Part shown: positions 26,273-35,241 of the stretch, one piece after another
Layout: each line of letters begins with the position of its first letter
How positions within the stretch are numbered: the stretch's first letter is position 1
Assembly: GCF_033242365.1 (NCBI RefSeq)
Contig: NZ_BTHK01000003.1
Span: 1-64,000, forward strand
Direction of reading: 5' to 3'
Origin: Lachnoanaerobaculum sanguinis
Lineage (GTDB): Bacteria; Bacillota; Clostridia; Lachnospirales; Lachnospiraceae
Length of the DNA: 64,000 nucleotides
Program-made: the position numbers and the translations under genes
The notes under the pieces: model-generated
Told to the model about the DNA's origin: nothing
Database searches by the model: none
What the model saw: the letters and a program-made list of their open reading frames with translations, nothing else

Positions 26273-27123
26273 AATAATCCCTCCAATTCTCCTGTACCTG
26301 AAACCTTCTTATAAAGTCTTAAGAACACTATGGTAAGTAACATTAAAATCACACTCAATGCCGCCGCAAAAGGTATATTTCTCAGCTTTGTAAGCTGCTC
26401 CACTATAACACTTCCGATAAGAACTATTTTATTTCCACCAAGTATATCTGAGATATAGAAAAGTCCCATACTCGGCACAAATGTAAGTACCACACCGCTT
26501 AGAAGTCCCGGCATTGTAAGTCTGAGAGTAATAGTAAGGAAGGATTCGAGTCTGCTTGCCCCCAAATCTCTGGAAGCTTCTATTAAGCTCCAATCCATTT
26601 TTTCCACACTTGAATACACTGAAAGTATCATAAACGGCAGTAAAAAATATACCATACCTACAAGTACCGCAGGATATGTATACAGCAGTTTAAGCGGAGT
26701 CTTTGTTATACTCAAAAACATTAAAAGTTTATCAAGCACTCCGTTACTTCTAAATATTATTATCCAACCGTTCAGTCTGATAAGACCGCTGGTCCAAAAG
26801 GGAATCATAAGAAGCATCATCATTCTTCTCTTCCATCTCTCACTGAGCCTTCCCATAAAATATCCGAAAGGATATCCTATCAGAGTAACCAAAACAGTTG
26901 ATGCAAGCGCCAGTTTAACGGATTCCAAAAATATATTCAAATAAAAAGGATCAAATACTTTTTTATAATTTTCCAAAGTAAATGTAAAATCAAATCCCCA
27001 GGTCTTTGCCTTTGTCAAAAAGCTGATAATTACCATATAGGCCAGAGGCAATATTACAAAAAGTGTTGTAAAAATATATATCGGTATTCTTAGCAGATAT
27101 TTGTTAAGTTTCTTATTTTTCAC
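26269..27123 (-). CDS. potB: Spermidine/putrescine ABC transporter permease PotB
   Basis: A 284-residue permease with six spans and an EAA loop (IEASRDLGASRLESF, about residue 180). The start is GTG at 27123, inside the end of potA (11-base overlap), with GGAGGTTCAAG as SD. PotB and PotC form the membrane channel. Confidence 0.9.
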   Translation of the reverse strand: MKNKKLNKYLLRIPIYIFTTLFVILPLAYMVIISFLTKAKTWGFDFTFTLENYKKVFDPFYLNIFLESVKLALASTVLVTLIGYPFGYFMGRLSERWKRRMMMLLMIPFWTSGLIRLNGWIIIFRSNGVLDKLLMFLSITKTPLKLLYTYPAVLVGMVYFLLPFMILSVYSSVEKMDWSLIEASRDLGASRLESFLTITLRLTMPGLLSGVVLTFVPSMGLFYISDILGGNKIVLIGSVIVEQLTKLRNIPFAAALSVILMLLTIVFLRLYKKVSGTGELEGLF

Positions 27124-28081
27124 CTTGAACCTCCACCATATCTTTTTTATCCCAGCCTATACTTATTGCATCACCCGGATTCAAATTGATGTTCATTCCC
27201 ATATGTGAAGAAGTAATCTCCTGATTATCTTTCAATCTCACCTTTACTTTTGAAAGGCCGGCAGTAAAACTGTTTTCAATTACTATACCGTCATAATCAC
27301 CTGCTCCAAGCCTTACATGTTCCGAACGTATTGCATATGTCTTACCTTCGTTTTTATAGAGATTTGCACCTCCCACAAACTCGGCAACAAAAGCGGTTGC
27401 AGGAGTGTCATACACCTCACTTGGAGTACCTATCTGTTCTATATTCCCGTCTCTCATAACAACTATTCTTGAGGACATATTTAAAGCCTCTTCCTGGTCA
27501 TGAGTTATATATATAAATGTAATGCCAAGTGCTTTTTGAAGCTTTTTTAACTCCATCTGCATCTGTCTTCTAAGCATCAGATCAAGTGCTCCAAGAGGCT
27601 CATCAAGCAATAATACACTTGGCTTATTTACAATAGCCCTTGCTATTGCGACTCTCTGTCTTTGACCACCTGAAAGCTGTGTAGGATTTCTTTTTTCAAA
27701 GCCCTCCAGCTGTACCAAAGACAGCGCTTTCTCCACCTCTTTTTTTATTTCATCGGCAGGCTTCTTTTTCAGTCTTAATCCATAGCCTATATTTTTTTCA
27801 ACATTCATATGTGGAAAGAGAGCATAATTTTGGAATACCGTATTTACATCCCTTTTTTCCGGTGCCAGTCCTGTGATATCCTTTCCGTTAAGTATCACCT
27901 TGCCGCTGTCCGGACTCTCAAGCCCTGCAATTATTCTTATCGTAGTGGTTTTTCCGCAACCACTTGAACCCAAAAGAGTGATAAACTCTCCTCTGCCTAT
28001 ATCAAGGGAGATGTTCTTTAAAACATTCTCGCCGTCAAAACTCTTCTTTATATTTTCCAGACTTAGTATAGTATCTGTCAT
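27113..28081 (-). CDS. potA: Spermidine/putrescine ABC transporter ATPase PotA
   Basis: A 322-residue ABC ATPase: Walker A GSSGCGKTT (about residue 38), Q-loop VFQNYALFPH, signature LSGGQRQRVAIARA, Walker B LLLDEPLGALD, H-loop THDQEEA, and a short C-terminal TOBE-like regulatory part (about 235-320). It powers polyamine uptake. It is the first gene of potABCD, with AGGAGGGAATTT before the ATG, divergent from yerC. Confidence 0.93.
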   Translation of the reverse strand: MTDTILSLENIKKSFDGENVLKNISLDIGRGEFITLLGSSGCGKTTTIRIIAGLESPDSGKVILNGKDITGLAPEKRDVNTVFQNYALFPHMNVEKNIGYGLRLKKKPADEIKKEVEKALSLVQLEGFEKRNPTQLSGGQRQRVAIARAIVNKPSVLLLDEPLGALDLMLRRQMQMELKKLQKALGITFIYITHDQEEALNMSSRIVVMRDGNIEQIGTPSEVYDTPATAFVAEFVGGANLYKNEGKTYAIRSEHVRLGAGDYDGIVIENSFTAGLSKVKVRLKDNQEITSSHMGMNINLNPGDAISIGWDKKDMVEVQGEK

Positions 28082-28175
28082 CTAAATTCCCTCCTAGGGT
28101 TATTTGGCTTTATACAATAGAATATAATACCATCTTTTTTAATATAATTCACTAAAAATATTATTTTATCTCGTC

Positions 28176-28204
28176 TTTACTTTTACAAGTTAAAATGCTA
28201 AAAT
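28176..28204 (+). promoter_or_regulatory. Promoter of yerC
   Basis: -35 TTTACT (28176-28181), 17-base spacer, -10 TAAAAT (28199-28204), 30 bases before the start codon at 28234. Confidence 0.55.
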
Positions 28205-28233
28205 GTAATTACTATTTGAATGGAGCAATTTGT

Positions 28234-28542
28234 ATGAATAATAAGATCAGGACTGACGCGGTAGACCATCTATTTGACGCCATCCTTACACTAAAAGATA
28301 AAGAGGAATTTTATATTTTCTTTGAGGATGTTTGCACCGTAAATGAGTTGCTCTCCATCTCTCAAAGATATGAAGTAGCTAAAATGCTGCGTGAAAAGAA
28401 AACATATTTGGAGATTGCCGAGGAAACCGGCGCTTCTACAGCTACCATCTCCAGAGTAAACCGTTCATTAAACTATGGAAATGACGGCTATGACCTTGTT
28501 TTTAACAGACTCGGTTTATTTGAAAATAATAAGGAAAAATAA
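28234..28542 (+). CDS. YerC/YecD-family TrpR-related regulator
   Basis: A 102-residue protein with a TrpR-like helix-turn-helix: LLSISQRYEVAKMLREKKTYLEIAEETGASTATISRVNRSLNYG. The family is widespread in Firmicutes; its regulated genes are mostly unknown. It is transcribed away from potABCD from a shared 110-bp region, so local control is possible but unproven. The ATG at 28234 follows GGAGCAATTT; an upstream in-frame ATG at 28195 overlaps the -10 box and is rejected. Confidence 0.85.
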   Translation: MNNKIRTDAVDHLFDAILTLKDKEEFYIFFEDVCTVNELLSISQRYEVAKMLREKKTYLEIAEETGASTATISRVNRSLNYGNDGYDLVFNRLGLFENNKEK

Positions 28543-28545
28543 TTT

Positions 28546-28572
28546 TGCCGGAGTTTATACTCCGGCATTTTT
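28546..28572. terminator. Terminator between yerC and the RNase H gene
   Basis: TGCCGGAGT (28546-28554) pairs with ACTCCGGCA (28559-28567), loop TTAT, then TTTTT on the plus strand; on the minus strand the hairpin is followed by AAAATTATTTTT. It overlaps the last two bases of the RNase H gene. Confidence 0.9.
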
Positions 28573-29179
28573 ATATAAGTCCAAGTGCTTTTTTTGCAAG
28601 CTCATCAGCCATATCATTGTACTTATCTCCCGAATGTCCCTTAACCTTTATAAAATCTACGTCTACATGCTTTGAAGCATTTTTATAAAATTCAACATAA
28701 TGCATGGTACCGGGCTTTTTTGCCTTCCAATCTCCGTTGCACCACTTCTCTATACCCTCATAGTCATAAAAAATACTGATACTCTTTATATCATGATCCA
28801 GACAATATTGCATGGCCGCCATAGATCCCTGTATCTCACCTGCAACATTTCTCATATCACTCATATCATCCTTATCAAACTTTTTTGAAAAATAAAGTTC
28901 TTCATCTTTATGCATCATAACCATGCCGTATGAATATGACTTTGTAGTGTCGTCATAACTTCCGTCAACATAAGCAAAAGCTTCAGACTGCTTATCGTCC
29001 GGTTCTTCTTTATCATTGTTACTCTTTGTACCGTTTACAAAAGCCGAAGCCTCTTCTCTGGTTGTAAAACTTTTGTATGCGGCTCCCGAAAAGCCGCTTA
29101 CAGACTGCTTACATTCATCCCATGTCTCAAAGACTCCTGTCTTTCTTCCTTTTTTTACCGCGTAATATTTCTTTGCCAT
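28571..29179 (-). CDS. rnhA: Ribonuclease HI with N-terminal viroplasmin-type domain
   Basis: A 202-residue protein. Residues 1-50 form the caulimovirus viroplasmin-like hybrid-binding domain (KKYYAVKKGRKTGVFETWDECK). The C-terminal RNase HI domain carries acidic catalytic residues in AYVDGSYDD, GEIQGSMAAM and FYDYEGIEKW, plus VKGHSGDKYNDMAD near the end. It degrades RNA in RNA-DNA hybrids. The ATG at 29179 lies just past the stop of the upstream exporter-like gene; the SD (AGGTAATT) is weak and includes that stop, indicating coupling. Confidence 0.92.
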   Translation of the reverse strand: MAKKYYAVKKGRKTGVFETWDECKQSVSGFSGAAYKSFTTREEASAFVNGTKSNNDKEEPDDKQSEAFAYVDGSYDDTTKSYSYGMVMMHKDEELYFSKKFDKDDMSDMRNVAGEIQGSMAAMQYCLDHDIKSISIFYDYEGIEKWCNGDWKAKKPGTMHYVEFYKNASKHVDVDFIKVKGHSGDKYNDMADELAKKALGLI

Positions 29180-29181
29180 AA

Positions 29182-30180
29182 TTACCTGTTCCAAAATATA
29201 TTTTTCTCTTCTTCACTCAAATTTGCAGCAAATTCCCTTTTTATTTCAAGGAACTGCTCAAAATTCACTACAATTGAATGAAGTATTGCTCTGTCTTCAA
29301 ATTCCTCTCGGCTCTTTGGAAGCTCCGAATTTTTCATCTTTTCTTTTACAAAATATAAGTCCATCAAGGCATTTACCGCATTATATGACTCATGCAGTTT
29401 GGGCACAAGATTAAAAATAAGTTCAGCCAAATCTCTTGCCTGACTCGGTCTTGTTTTCATTCCCTTTCCCTGATCAAAAATATATCTAAGCGTCATGATT
29501 TGAGACTTTCTCATTTCCATATAGTTTATAAAGTACTCCAAATCATAGCTTAGTATATTGTCTTTATCAATATATGATTTTGAAATGGCACTGTCTATCA
29601 ACTTATCAAGTGCATCAAAATCATAGTCAAGTTTTACCCTGTTATTCTCATCTCTTAGAAAGCCTACCAAAGTATCCAGCATGTACTTTATTTCATTTTC
29701 TATTTTTGCCTGATATTCCCTTATATGTTTCAAGTTTCTCGGCATATACATATTTAAAAATATTCCGACGGATGTTCCTATAAGCATCAAAGCCGCTTCA
29801 TTTTTTACAACATCAAAACTCATATACTTCGTTGCCAAAATATGTGTTACCAAGACGGTACATGGTGAAAGTCCTTCATTCAAATCAAAGACCATACATA
29901 CCGCTACAAATATAAGCAAGTAGCAAACCAGCGCCCATATATCATATCCGAATACACTAAATACGACAAGGGAAATCAACATAGCCAGAACAAATGCCGC
30001 AATTCTTTTTAATGCAATCTTTATTGTGGACTTTTTTGTATCCTGTATACTCAGTAAGGTAATAATACCTGCCGATGCACTGTAGTTTAACCCGAAAATT
30101 CCGGCAATAAATATTGCAAGTCCTGTTCCGACAGCAATTTTTATTACTTTTATCAGATTTATATTTTTAAAATATGTCAT
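29182..30180 (-). CDS. Aromatic acid exporter (ArAE_1) family membrane protein
   Basis: A 332-residue protein. Residues 1-145 hold about four to six membrane spans (GTGLAIFIAGIFGL..., LKRIAAFVLAMLISLVVF). The rest is a soluble helical domain, as in the ArAE_1 plus ArAE_1_C architecture. The family is related to AaeB/FUSC efflux proteins, but the substrate is unknown. Middle gene between a glycosyltransferase and RNase H. Start supported by AACGGAGGACT. Confidence 0.82.
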   Translation of the reverse strand: MTYFKNINLIKVIKIAVGTGLAIFIAGIFGLNYSASAGIITLLSIQDTKKSTIKIALKRIAAFVLAMLISLVVFSVFGYDIWALVCYLLIFVAVCMVFDLNEGLSPCTVLVTHILATKYMSFDVVKNEAALMLIGTSVGIFLNMYMPRNLKHIREYQAKIENEIKYMLDTLVGFLRDENNRVKLDYDFDALDKLIDSAISKSYIDKDNILSYDLEYFINYMEMRKSQIMTLRYIFDQGKGMKTRPSQARDLAELIFNLVPKLHESYNAVNALMDLYFVKEKMKNSELPKSREEFEDRAILHSIVVNFEQFLEIKREFAANLSEEEKNIFWNR

Positions 30181-30189
30181 AGTCCTCCG

Positions 30190-31152
30190 TTATCTTTTAA
30201 AATATAATGCTGTATTCCTCACAAACTTATATAATGCAGGTAAGAAATATTCAAACTTTATAAAAAATCTTTCTCTAAAATCCAGCTCATTATATTCTTT
30301 TTTAAAGTTCTTTGACAATATGTTTTTAAAATCTCTTGTATTTACATATGTAAGGAAACGAAGTCTCTTTGCAGCACTTACAACTTCTTCATGAAATCTG
30401 TATCCGGAGTCTTCATCATATGCCTTATACATGGCCTCCATATTTTGATAGTACTCTTCCTGTTTTCTTTTGTAATCACCGCTAAACTGTGAGGCTGTCC
30501 ATGAAGTCGGTACTCCCATTCTGTACACACTCATAACCCTGTCGATATAATAGGCATCGCCGTATTTTACAGATATTATCTGCATGGGTATATCTCCCAC
30601 CTTACAGTCAAAATAATACTTTGGCAAACTTTTCATATACTCTGTTCGTAGTAAAAGTGAGGCCGTTGGATAATGTGCTCTTTTATTTATAACTTCTTTT
30701 GCACCTACTACACAGTTTCCGGTATAAGGTCTTATAAGATTTGGAGAAAATGTGGCATCCAGATTTTCAACCTTCGCAGCATGAAAGCAAAAGCTTATTT
30801 CCGGATGTACATCCATATAATCCACCTGCATTTGAAGTTTATTATCATCACACCAGTAGTCATCTCCCTCACACATAGCTATATATTCTCCGCTTGCTCT
30901 TGGAAAGTTGTATTTTCCGCTTGGATTTGTAACCCCTTGCGAGTACATATTTTCCTCATGAAATAAAGGTTTTATAATATCCGGATATCGTTTTTCATAT
31001 TCTCTTATAATATCTGCCGTATCATCTGTTGATGCATCATCATTTATCAGAATTTCTATATCAAAGTTTCTTTTCTGCGCCAAAAAGGAATCTATTGCCT
31101 TTCTTATATATTTACCGTGATTATAGGTAATGCAGCATATACTTACTTTCAT
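30190..31152 (-). CDS. Family 2 glycosyltransferase
   Basis: A 320-residue GT-A fold protein. VSICCITYNHGKYIRKAIDSFL at the N-terminus and INDDASTDDTADI are the nucleotide-sugar binding segments; CEGDDYW (about residue 95) supplies the metal-binding DxD-type motif. It probably adds a sugar to a surface polysaccharide or protein; acceptor and donor are unknown. No other polysaccharide gene is adjacent. SD is a modest GAGAG. Confidence 0.85.
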   Translation of the reverse strand: MKVSICCITYNHGKYIRKAIDSFLAQKRNFDIEILINDDASTDDTADIIREYEKRYPDIIKPLFHEENMYSQGVTNPSGKYNFPRASGEYIAMCEGDDYWCDDNKLQMQVDYMDVHPEISFCFHAAKVENLDATFSPNLIRPYTGNCVVGAKEVINKRAHYPTASLLLRTEYMKSLPKYYFDCKVGDIPMQIISVKYGDAYYIDRVMSVYRMGVPTSWTASQFSGDYKRKQEEYYQNMEAMYKAYDEDSGYRFHEEVVSAAKRLRFLTYVNTRDFKNILSKNFKKEYNELDFRERFFIKFEYFLPALYKFVRNTALYFKR

Positions 31153-31284
31153 ATTTATACTCTCTTTTTATATTATTTGCAGGTAAAACCGCATAGGGTT
31201 TTAAATACGCTTACTTCAATATCATACTATAACATAAAAGTTGATATAAAGTGAGTTTTTATTATCTTTATAAAACTTCAAAAC

Positions 31285-31313
31285 TTGTAGATAATCTACT
31301 ACTGTGGTATTAT
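31285..31313 (+). promoter_or_regulatory. Promoter with embedded palindrome for the CmpB-like gene
   Basis: -35 TTGTAG (31285-31290), 17-base spacer, -10 TATTAT (31308-31313). GTAGAT-A-ATCTAC (31287-31299) overlaps the -35 and spacer, so a repressor could act here. Confidence 0.5.
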
Positions 31314-31333
31314 TGTTCTCATTGGAGGTAATT

Positions 31334-32281
31334 ATGACCAAGTACACCCTATTGCAATGGATTGCATTTTTTTATATATATTGTTTTTTCGGATGGTGTT
31401 TTGAATCCGGATATGCAACTATCAAGGAGAGAAAACTTACAAACAGAGGCTTCCTTCGAGGCCCTTATATTCCTATATATGCCTTCGGCGCTTTGTTTGT
31501 TCTTATTATTACAGACAACTTTCATGGGAATAATTTGGAAGTTTACTTTTCAGGAATGATTGCTGCTACAATACTTGAATATATCACAGGTTATGTGATG
31601 GAAAGACTTTTTAAAGTCAAATACTGGGACTATAGCGATCACAAGTTCAATTTGAGCGGATATATATCGCTCTCCACCTCTATAGCATGGGGATTTTTAT
31701 CACTACTGCTTACCGATTTTTTACAGGTAAATGTCTATAGATTTGTATCTAAGATAAATGAGCCAAATTTGAAGACTTCTGTAATAGTTGTGAGTATTAT
31801 CTTTTTCTCGGATTTGATTCTTTCAATAAAGGCCGCATTCAATCTTGCCAAAGCATATACGGCACTTGAAAGGGCTAAGGTTGAATTCCTTGAAGTCAAA
31901 GAAAAACTTTCATTGATAGCAGACGACCTTGTAAGTGAGACTCAAAGTAAGCTTGTAGGTATCAAAGACAGCGTGGCAGGACGTGTGAGCCAGGCAAATG
32001 AATATATCTCAAACGGAAGAGTGAGTTTCTCATCTTTAAAATCCGATATAGAAAATGCTCTTTCGTCACTTTCAAATACGGTTGCTTCAAAGAGTCCGGC
32101 TTATCTTGAGCTTAAAATAAAATATGAAGTTGCTAGAGAAAAGGTATCCTTAAGCTTACCGAAAACCGGAAAAATCATGTCATTCTTTATTAGAAATATG
32201 ATAAAAGGAAATCCGGGACTTAATAAAAAGTACATCTCTCAGATGAAGGAACTTAGCGAAATAAGAAAAAGAAATAAATAA
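31334..32281 (+). CDS. Putative ABC-transporter-type permease, CmpB family (PF06541-like)
   Basis: A 315-residue protein. The N-terminal half has about five spans with the family marks FFGWCFESGYATIKERKLTNRGFLRGP and a GYVMERLFKVKYWDYSDHKFNLSGYI segment. The C-terminal half (about 185-315) is a charged, probably coiled soluble region. The family is common in Firmicutes and functionally unassigned. The ATG at 31334 follows TTGGAGGTAATT. Confidence 0.82.
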   Translation: MTKYTLLQWIAFFYIYCFFGWCFESGYATIKERKLTNRGFLRGPYIPIYAFGALFVLIITDNFHGNNLEVYFSGMIAATILEYITGYVMERLFKVKYWDYSDHKFNLSGYISLSTSIAWGFLSLLLTDFLQVNVYRFVSKINEPNLKTSVIVVSIIFFSDLILSIKAAFNLAKAYTALERAKVEFLEVKEKLSLIADDLVSETQSKLVGIKDSVAGRVSQANEYISNGRVSFSSLKSDIENALSSLSNTVASKSPAYLELKIKYEVAREKVSLSLPKTGKIMSFFIRNMIKGNPGLNKKYISQMKELSEIRKRNK

Positions 32282-32285
32282 AGTT

Positions 32286-32330
32286 AAAAGCTACAGGTTT
32301 GTACCTACTGTACCGACCCGTAGCTTTTTA
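32286..32330. terminator. Bidirectional terminator between the CmpB-like gene and cca
   Basis: AAAAGCTAC (32286-32294) pairs with GTAGCTTTT (32320-32328), with further GTACC pairing in the loop; T-runs lie on both sides. Confidence 0.85.
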
Positions 32331-33536
32331 TTACTCATTTTTTGCTATATCAAGAAGCAGTTCTTTATTATTCAGTTTGGGATCTTCAATTACTCTTTTT
32401 AATAACTCTTCCAGAATTTCACCGATTTTAGGTCCTTTCGGTATTCCAAGTTCCATCAGATCTTTCCCGGTAATATCAAGCATGGAGATATCAAAAGCAT
32501 GATTTTCTTCTTTAATCTTCTCATATCTCTTTTCAATATCATTTATTTCTTCCAAGATATTCACATTTTTTCTGTCCGACTTACAGATTTTTATATAGTC
32601 CTCAAAGAGTTTTGTACCGAGTCTGTGCAATGACAGTCTTATATCCGAATCCTTCTTCGGTAAAGGTAATTTAAGTTCCTCTATAAGCAGACAGGTATTT
32701 ATTTTTGTTGCATTATCCGACTTCAATTCTGAGAGTATCTTCTTTACCGAATTTATATTTTCTACATTTTGCAAAAATACAGTCCAGTACATATGTTTTT
32801 CATCACCGAGATCTCTTTTGTAAAACTCATAAAAACTTTCATCAAGCTTTGCAAACTCTTTACCGATATATTTATAAAGCCTGCTGCTGTATATATACTT
32901 TACATTTTCTGCAAAATTTCCTGAAAGTGTCTTATTCAGCTCTACAAATATTCTCTCCTTGCTGACATTTGATAATAATGAAGCCTTGTCTTTTATTGCA
33001 TCAAATGTGGCTTTTTCTATTTCAAACCCTAGTTGTGCAGAAAACCTGATTGCCCTAAGCATTCTCAGAGCATCCTCATCAAATCTCTTATTTGGATCTC
33101 CTACAGCTCTTATAATACCGCTGTTTAAATCCTCCTGACCTTTATAAAGATCCACTATACCCTTTTTATGTGAATAAGCCATTGCATTAATTGTAAAATC
33201 CCTTCTGCAAAGATCTTCAGAAAGACTTTTACTGAATGAAACACTGTCAGGATGTCTTCCGTCCGAGTAGTTTCCGTCTATTCTGTATGTAGTCAGCTCA
33301 TAGCCTTCTCCGTCCATAAGTACTGTAATAGTTCCGTGTGCAATACCCGTATCAAAGGTCTTTTTAAATATCCTCTTCATTTCTTCAGGAAGAGCGTTTG
33401 TAGTGATATCCCAGTCCTTAGGTTTCCTGTAAAGCAGGGAATCCCTGACACAGCCACCTACTGCAAATCCTTCAAAACCGTTCTCCTCCAACTTTTCTAT
33501 AATATTTTCAACGTTTTTTGGCAAATCTATTCTCAT
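32331..33536 (-). CDS. cca: CCA-adding tRNA nucleotidyltransferase
   Basis: A 401-residue class II nucleotidyltransferase adding or repairing the tRNA 3'-CCA. GFAVGGCVRDSLLYRKPKDWDITTNA holds the nucleotide-binding GG and the catalytic DxD-type acid pair; RRDFTINAMAY and EDALRMLRAIRFSAQLGFEIE are the downstream family motifs. The start is taken at 33536, where AAGGAGATAAGA precedes the ATG; longer in-frame starts run through the proS terminator and are rejected. An HD domain is not evident. Confidence 0.92.
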   Translation of the reverse strand: MRIDLPKNVENIIEKLEENGFEGFAVGGCVRDSLLYRKPKDWDITTNALPEEMKRIFKKTFDTGIAHGTITVLMDGEGYELTTYRIDGNYSDGRHPDSVSFSKSLSEDLCRRDFTINAMAYSHKKGIVDLYKGQEDLNSGIIRAVGDPNKRFDEDALRMLRAIRFSAQLGFEIEKATFDAIKDKASLLSNVSKERIFVELNKTLSGNFAENVKYIYSSRLYKYIGKEFAKLDESFYEFYKRDLGDEKHMYWTVFLQNVENINSVKKILSELKSDNATKINTCLLIEELKLPLPKKDSDIRLSLHRLGTKLFEDYIKICKSDRKNVNILEEINDIEKRYEKIKEENHAFDISMLDITGKDLMELGIPKGPKIGEILEELLKRVIEDPKLNNKELLLDIAKNE

Positions 33537-33595
33537 TCTTATCTCCTTAACAAAAGCTGATACCGGGGACATAAGTATATGAATGCTTGAAAACT

Positions 33596-33627
33596 TAATA
33601 TTAAAACCGCAGCCTTCTGACTGCGGT
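33596..33627 (-). terminator. Terminator of proS
   Basis: ACCGCAG (33606-33612) pairs with CTGCGGT (33621-33627); on the minus strand it is followed by TTTTAATATT. Confidence 0.85.
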
Positions 33628-33639
33628 CTCTTTATTATT

Positions 33640-35079
33640 TTAATATGCTTTTCCCCAGTAAACCATCTTTGTAGCCTTCTTACCGCAACAAACGCATACA
33701 TCGCTAAGCTGCTCCTGTGCCTCAGGCATACATCTTGATGTGGCTCCTGCCTCTTCCTTTATCTTGTCCTCACAAGCTCTGTCACCACACCACATAGCCT
33801 TGATAAATCCCGGCTTGTTATCTGCAATATCCTTGAACTCTTCCATAGTTCTTGCCTCATAAGTATGAGCTTCTCTATGCGCAAGGGCTGTTTCATACAT
33901 ATTTGTCTGAATCTTTTCAAGGCATTCCTTAGCTTCACTTTCAACATTTTCAAGTGATACGAAGATCTTTTCACCTGTATCTCTTCTGACAAATACGCAT
34001 TGATTATTTTCAATATCCTTCGGTCCGATTTCAATTCTAAGAGGTATACCTCTCATCTCAGACTCGGCAAACTTAAATCCCGGACTCTTCTCGCTGTCAT
34101 CAAGCTTTACTCTTACACCTGCAGCATACAGTCTGTCTTTAAGCGCATTAGCCGCCTCAAGTACACCTTCCTTATGTGCGGCTACAGGTATGATATTTAC
34201 TTGAACCGGTGCTATATGAGGTGGTAACTTAAGACCTGAGTCATCACCATGTACCATTATAACAGCGCCTATTATTCTTGTAGTCATACCGAATGAGGTC
34301 TCAAAAACAGGCTTGATTTGATTGTCCTTATCTGTAAACGTTACATCGAATGCCTTTGCAAAGCCGTCTCCGAAGTAGTGACTGGTACCTGACTGTAAAG
34401 CTTTACCGTCATGCATAAGTGCCTCTATGGTATAGGTTGCCTCAGCTCCGGCAAACTTTTCCTTATCGGTCTTTATACCTCTTATAACAGGGATAGCCAA
34501 GTCCTTTTCAAAGAAGTCCGCATATACTTCAAGCATCTGTACAGTTCTGTCATGAGCTTCCTTGGCTGTGGCATGAACCGTATGTCCCTCCTGCCATAAA
34601 AACTCTCTTGAACGAAGGAAAGGTCTGGTTGTCTTTTCCCATCTTACTACGGAACACCACTGATTTAAAAGCTGCGGAAGATCTCTATAACTCTTTACAA
34701 CCTTTGAGTAGTAGTCACAGAATAATGTTTCCGATGTAGGTCTGACACAGAGTCTCTCCTCAAGCTCCTCCATTCCACCATGAGTTACCCATGCAACCTC
34801 AGGTGCAAAGCCTTCAACATGGTCCGCCTCTTTTTGTAAAAGGCTCTCAGGTATGAACATAGGCAGATAACAGTTTTGAATGCCTGTCTCTTTAAATCTT
34901 CTGTCTATCTCATTTTTCATGTTTTCCCATATCGCATAACCGGCAGGTCTTATTACAAGACAACCCTTTACACTTGTATAGTCAACAAGCTCCGCCTTAA
35001 GCACAATATCTGTATACCATTGCGCAAAGTCTTTCTCCATGGAAGTAATTTCTTCTACAAGCTTTTTTTCTTTAGCCAT
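33640..35079 (-). CDS. proS: Prolyl-tRNA synthetase, archaeal/eukaryotic type
   Basis: A 479-residue class II synthetase. Motif 2 lies in RWEKTTRPFLRSREFLWQEGHT and motif 3 in the PVQVNIIPV region; VRPTSETLF is the proline-site segment. A C-terminal zinc-type domain has CGDRACE, a CVCCGKKA pair and the terminal ...YWGKAY typical of the ProS type 3 group. The editing insertion of bacterial type ProRS is absent. No T-box leader is seen upstream; the gene follows the 51-residue ORF, whose end supplies the SD (GAGGAT). Confidence 0.95.
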   Translation of the reverse strand: MAKEKKLVEEITSMEKDFAQWYTDIVLKAELVDYTSVKGCLVIRPAGYAIWENMKNEIDRRFKETGIQNCYLPMFIPESLLQKEADHVEGFAPEVAWVTHGGMEELEERLCVRPTSETLFCDYYSKVVKSYRDLPQLLNQWCSVVRWEKTTRPFLRSREFLWQEGHTVHATAKEAHDRTVQMLEVYADFFEKDLAIPVIRGIKTDKEKFAGAEATYTIEALMHDGKALQSGTSHYFGDGFAKAFDVTFTDKDNQIKPVFETSFGMTTRIIGAVIMVHGDDSGLKLPPHIAPVQVNIIPVAAHKEGVLEAANALKDRLYAAGVRVKLDDSEKSPGFKFAESEMRGIPLRIEIGPKDIENNQCVFVRRDTGEKIFVSLENVESEAKECLEKIQTNMYETALAHREAHTYEARTMEEFKDIADNKPGFIKAMWCGDRACEDKIKEEAGATSRCMPEAQEQLSDVCVCCGKKATKMVYWGKAY

Positions 35080-35085
35080 TTTTAT

Positions 35086-35241
35086 TTAATCCTCTGTATC
35101 TTCTTTTATTTCTTTTTTCTTTCTGATTACCAAATCAGATTCGGCATCATTTATCCTTCTTTTTAAATACAAATATACCACGATGCCTACAATGAATAAT
35201 ATAATAATTAATGCAATCTCAATTATATTTCTTATTAACAT
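35086..35241 (-). CDS. 51-residue single-span membrane protein
   Basis: A small ORF with a GAGGGG SD just upstream of its ATG. It encodes one hydrophobic helix (about residues 5-26, IIEIALIIILFIVGIVVYLY) followed by a basic then acidic tail ending KEDTED. It overlaps the end of the Ser/Thr-rich surface protein gene by 23 bases in another frame, and ends 6 bases before proS. No family is recognised. Position suggests a partner of the upstream membrane-anchored protein. Confidence 0.6.
   Translation of the reverse strand: MLIRNIIEIALIIILFIVGIVVYLYLKRRINDAESDLVIRKKKEIKEDTED

Noticed and set aside
35080..35218. Possible T-box leader before proS
   Set aside because: No T-box consensus, specifier stem or terminator is seen; the space is filled by the 51-residue ORF.
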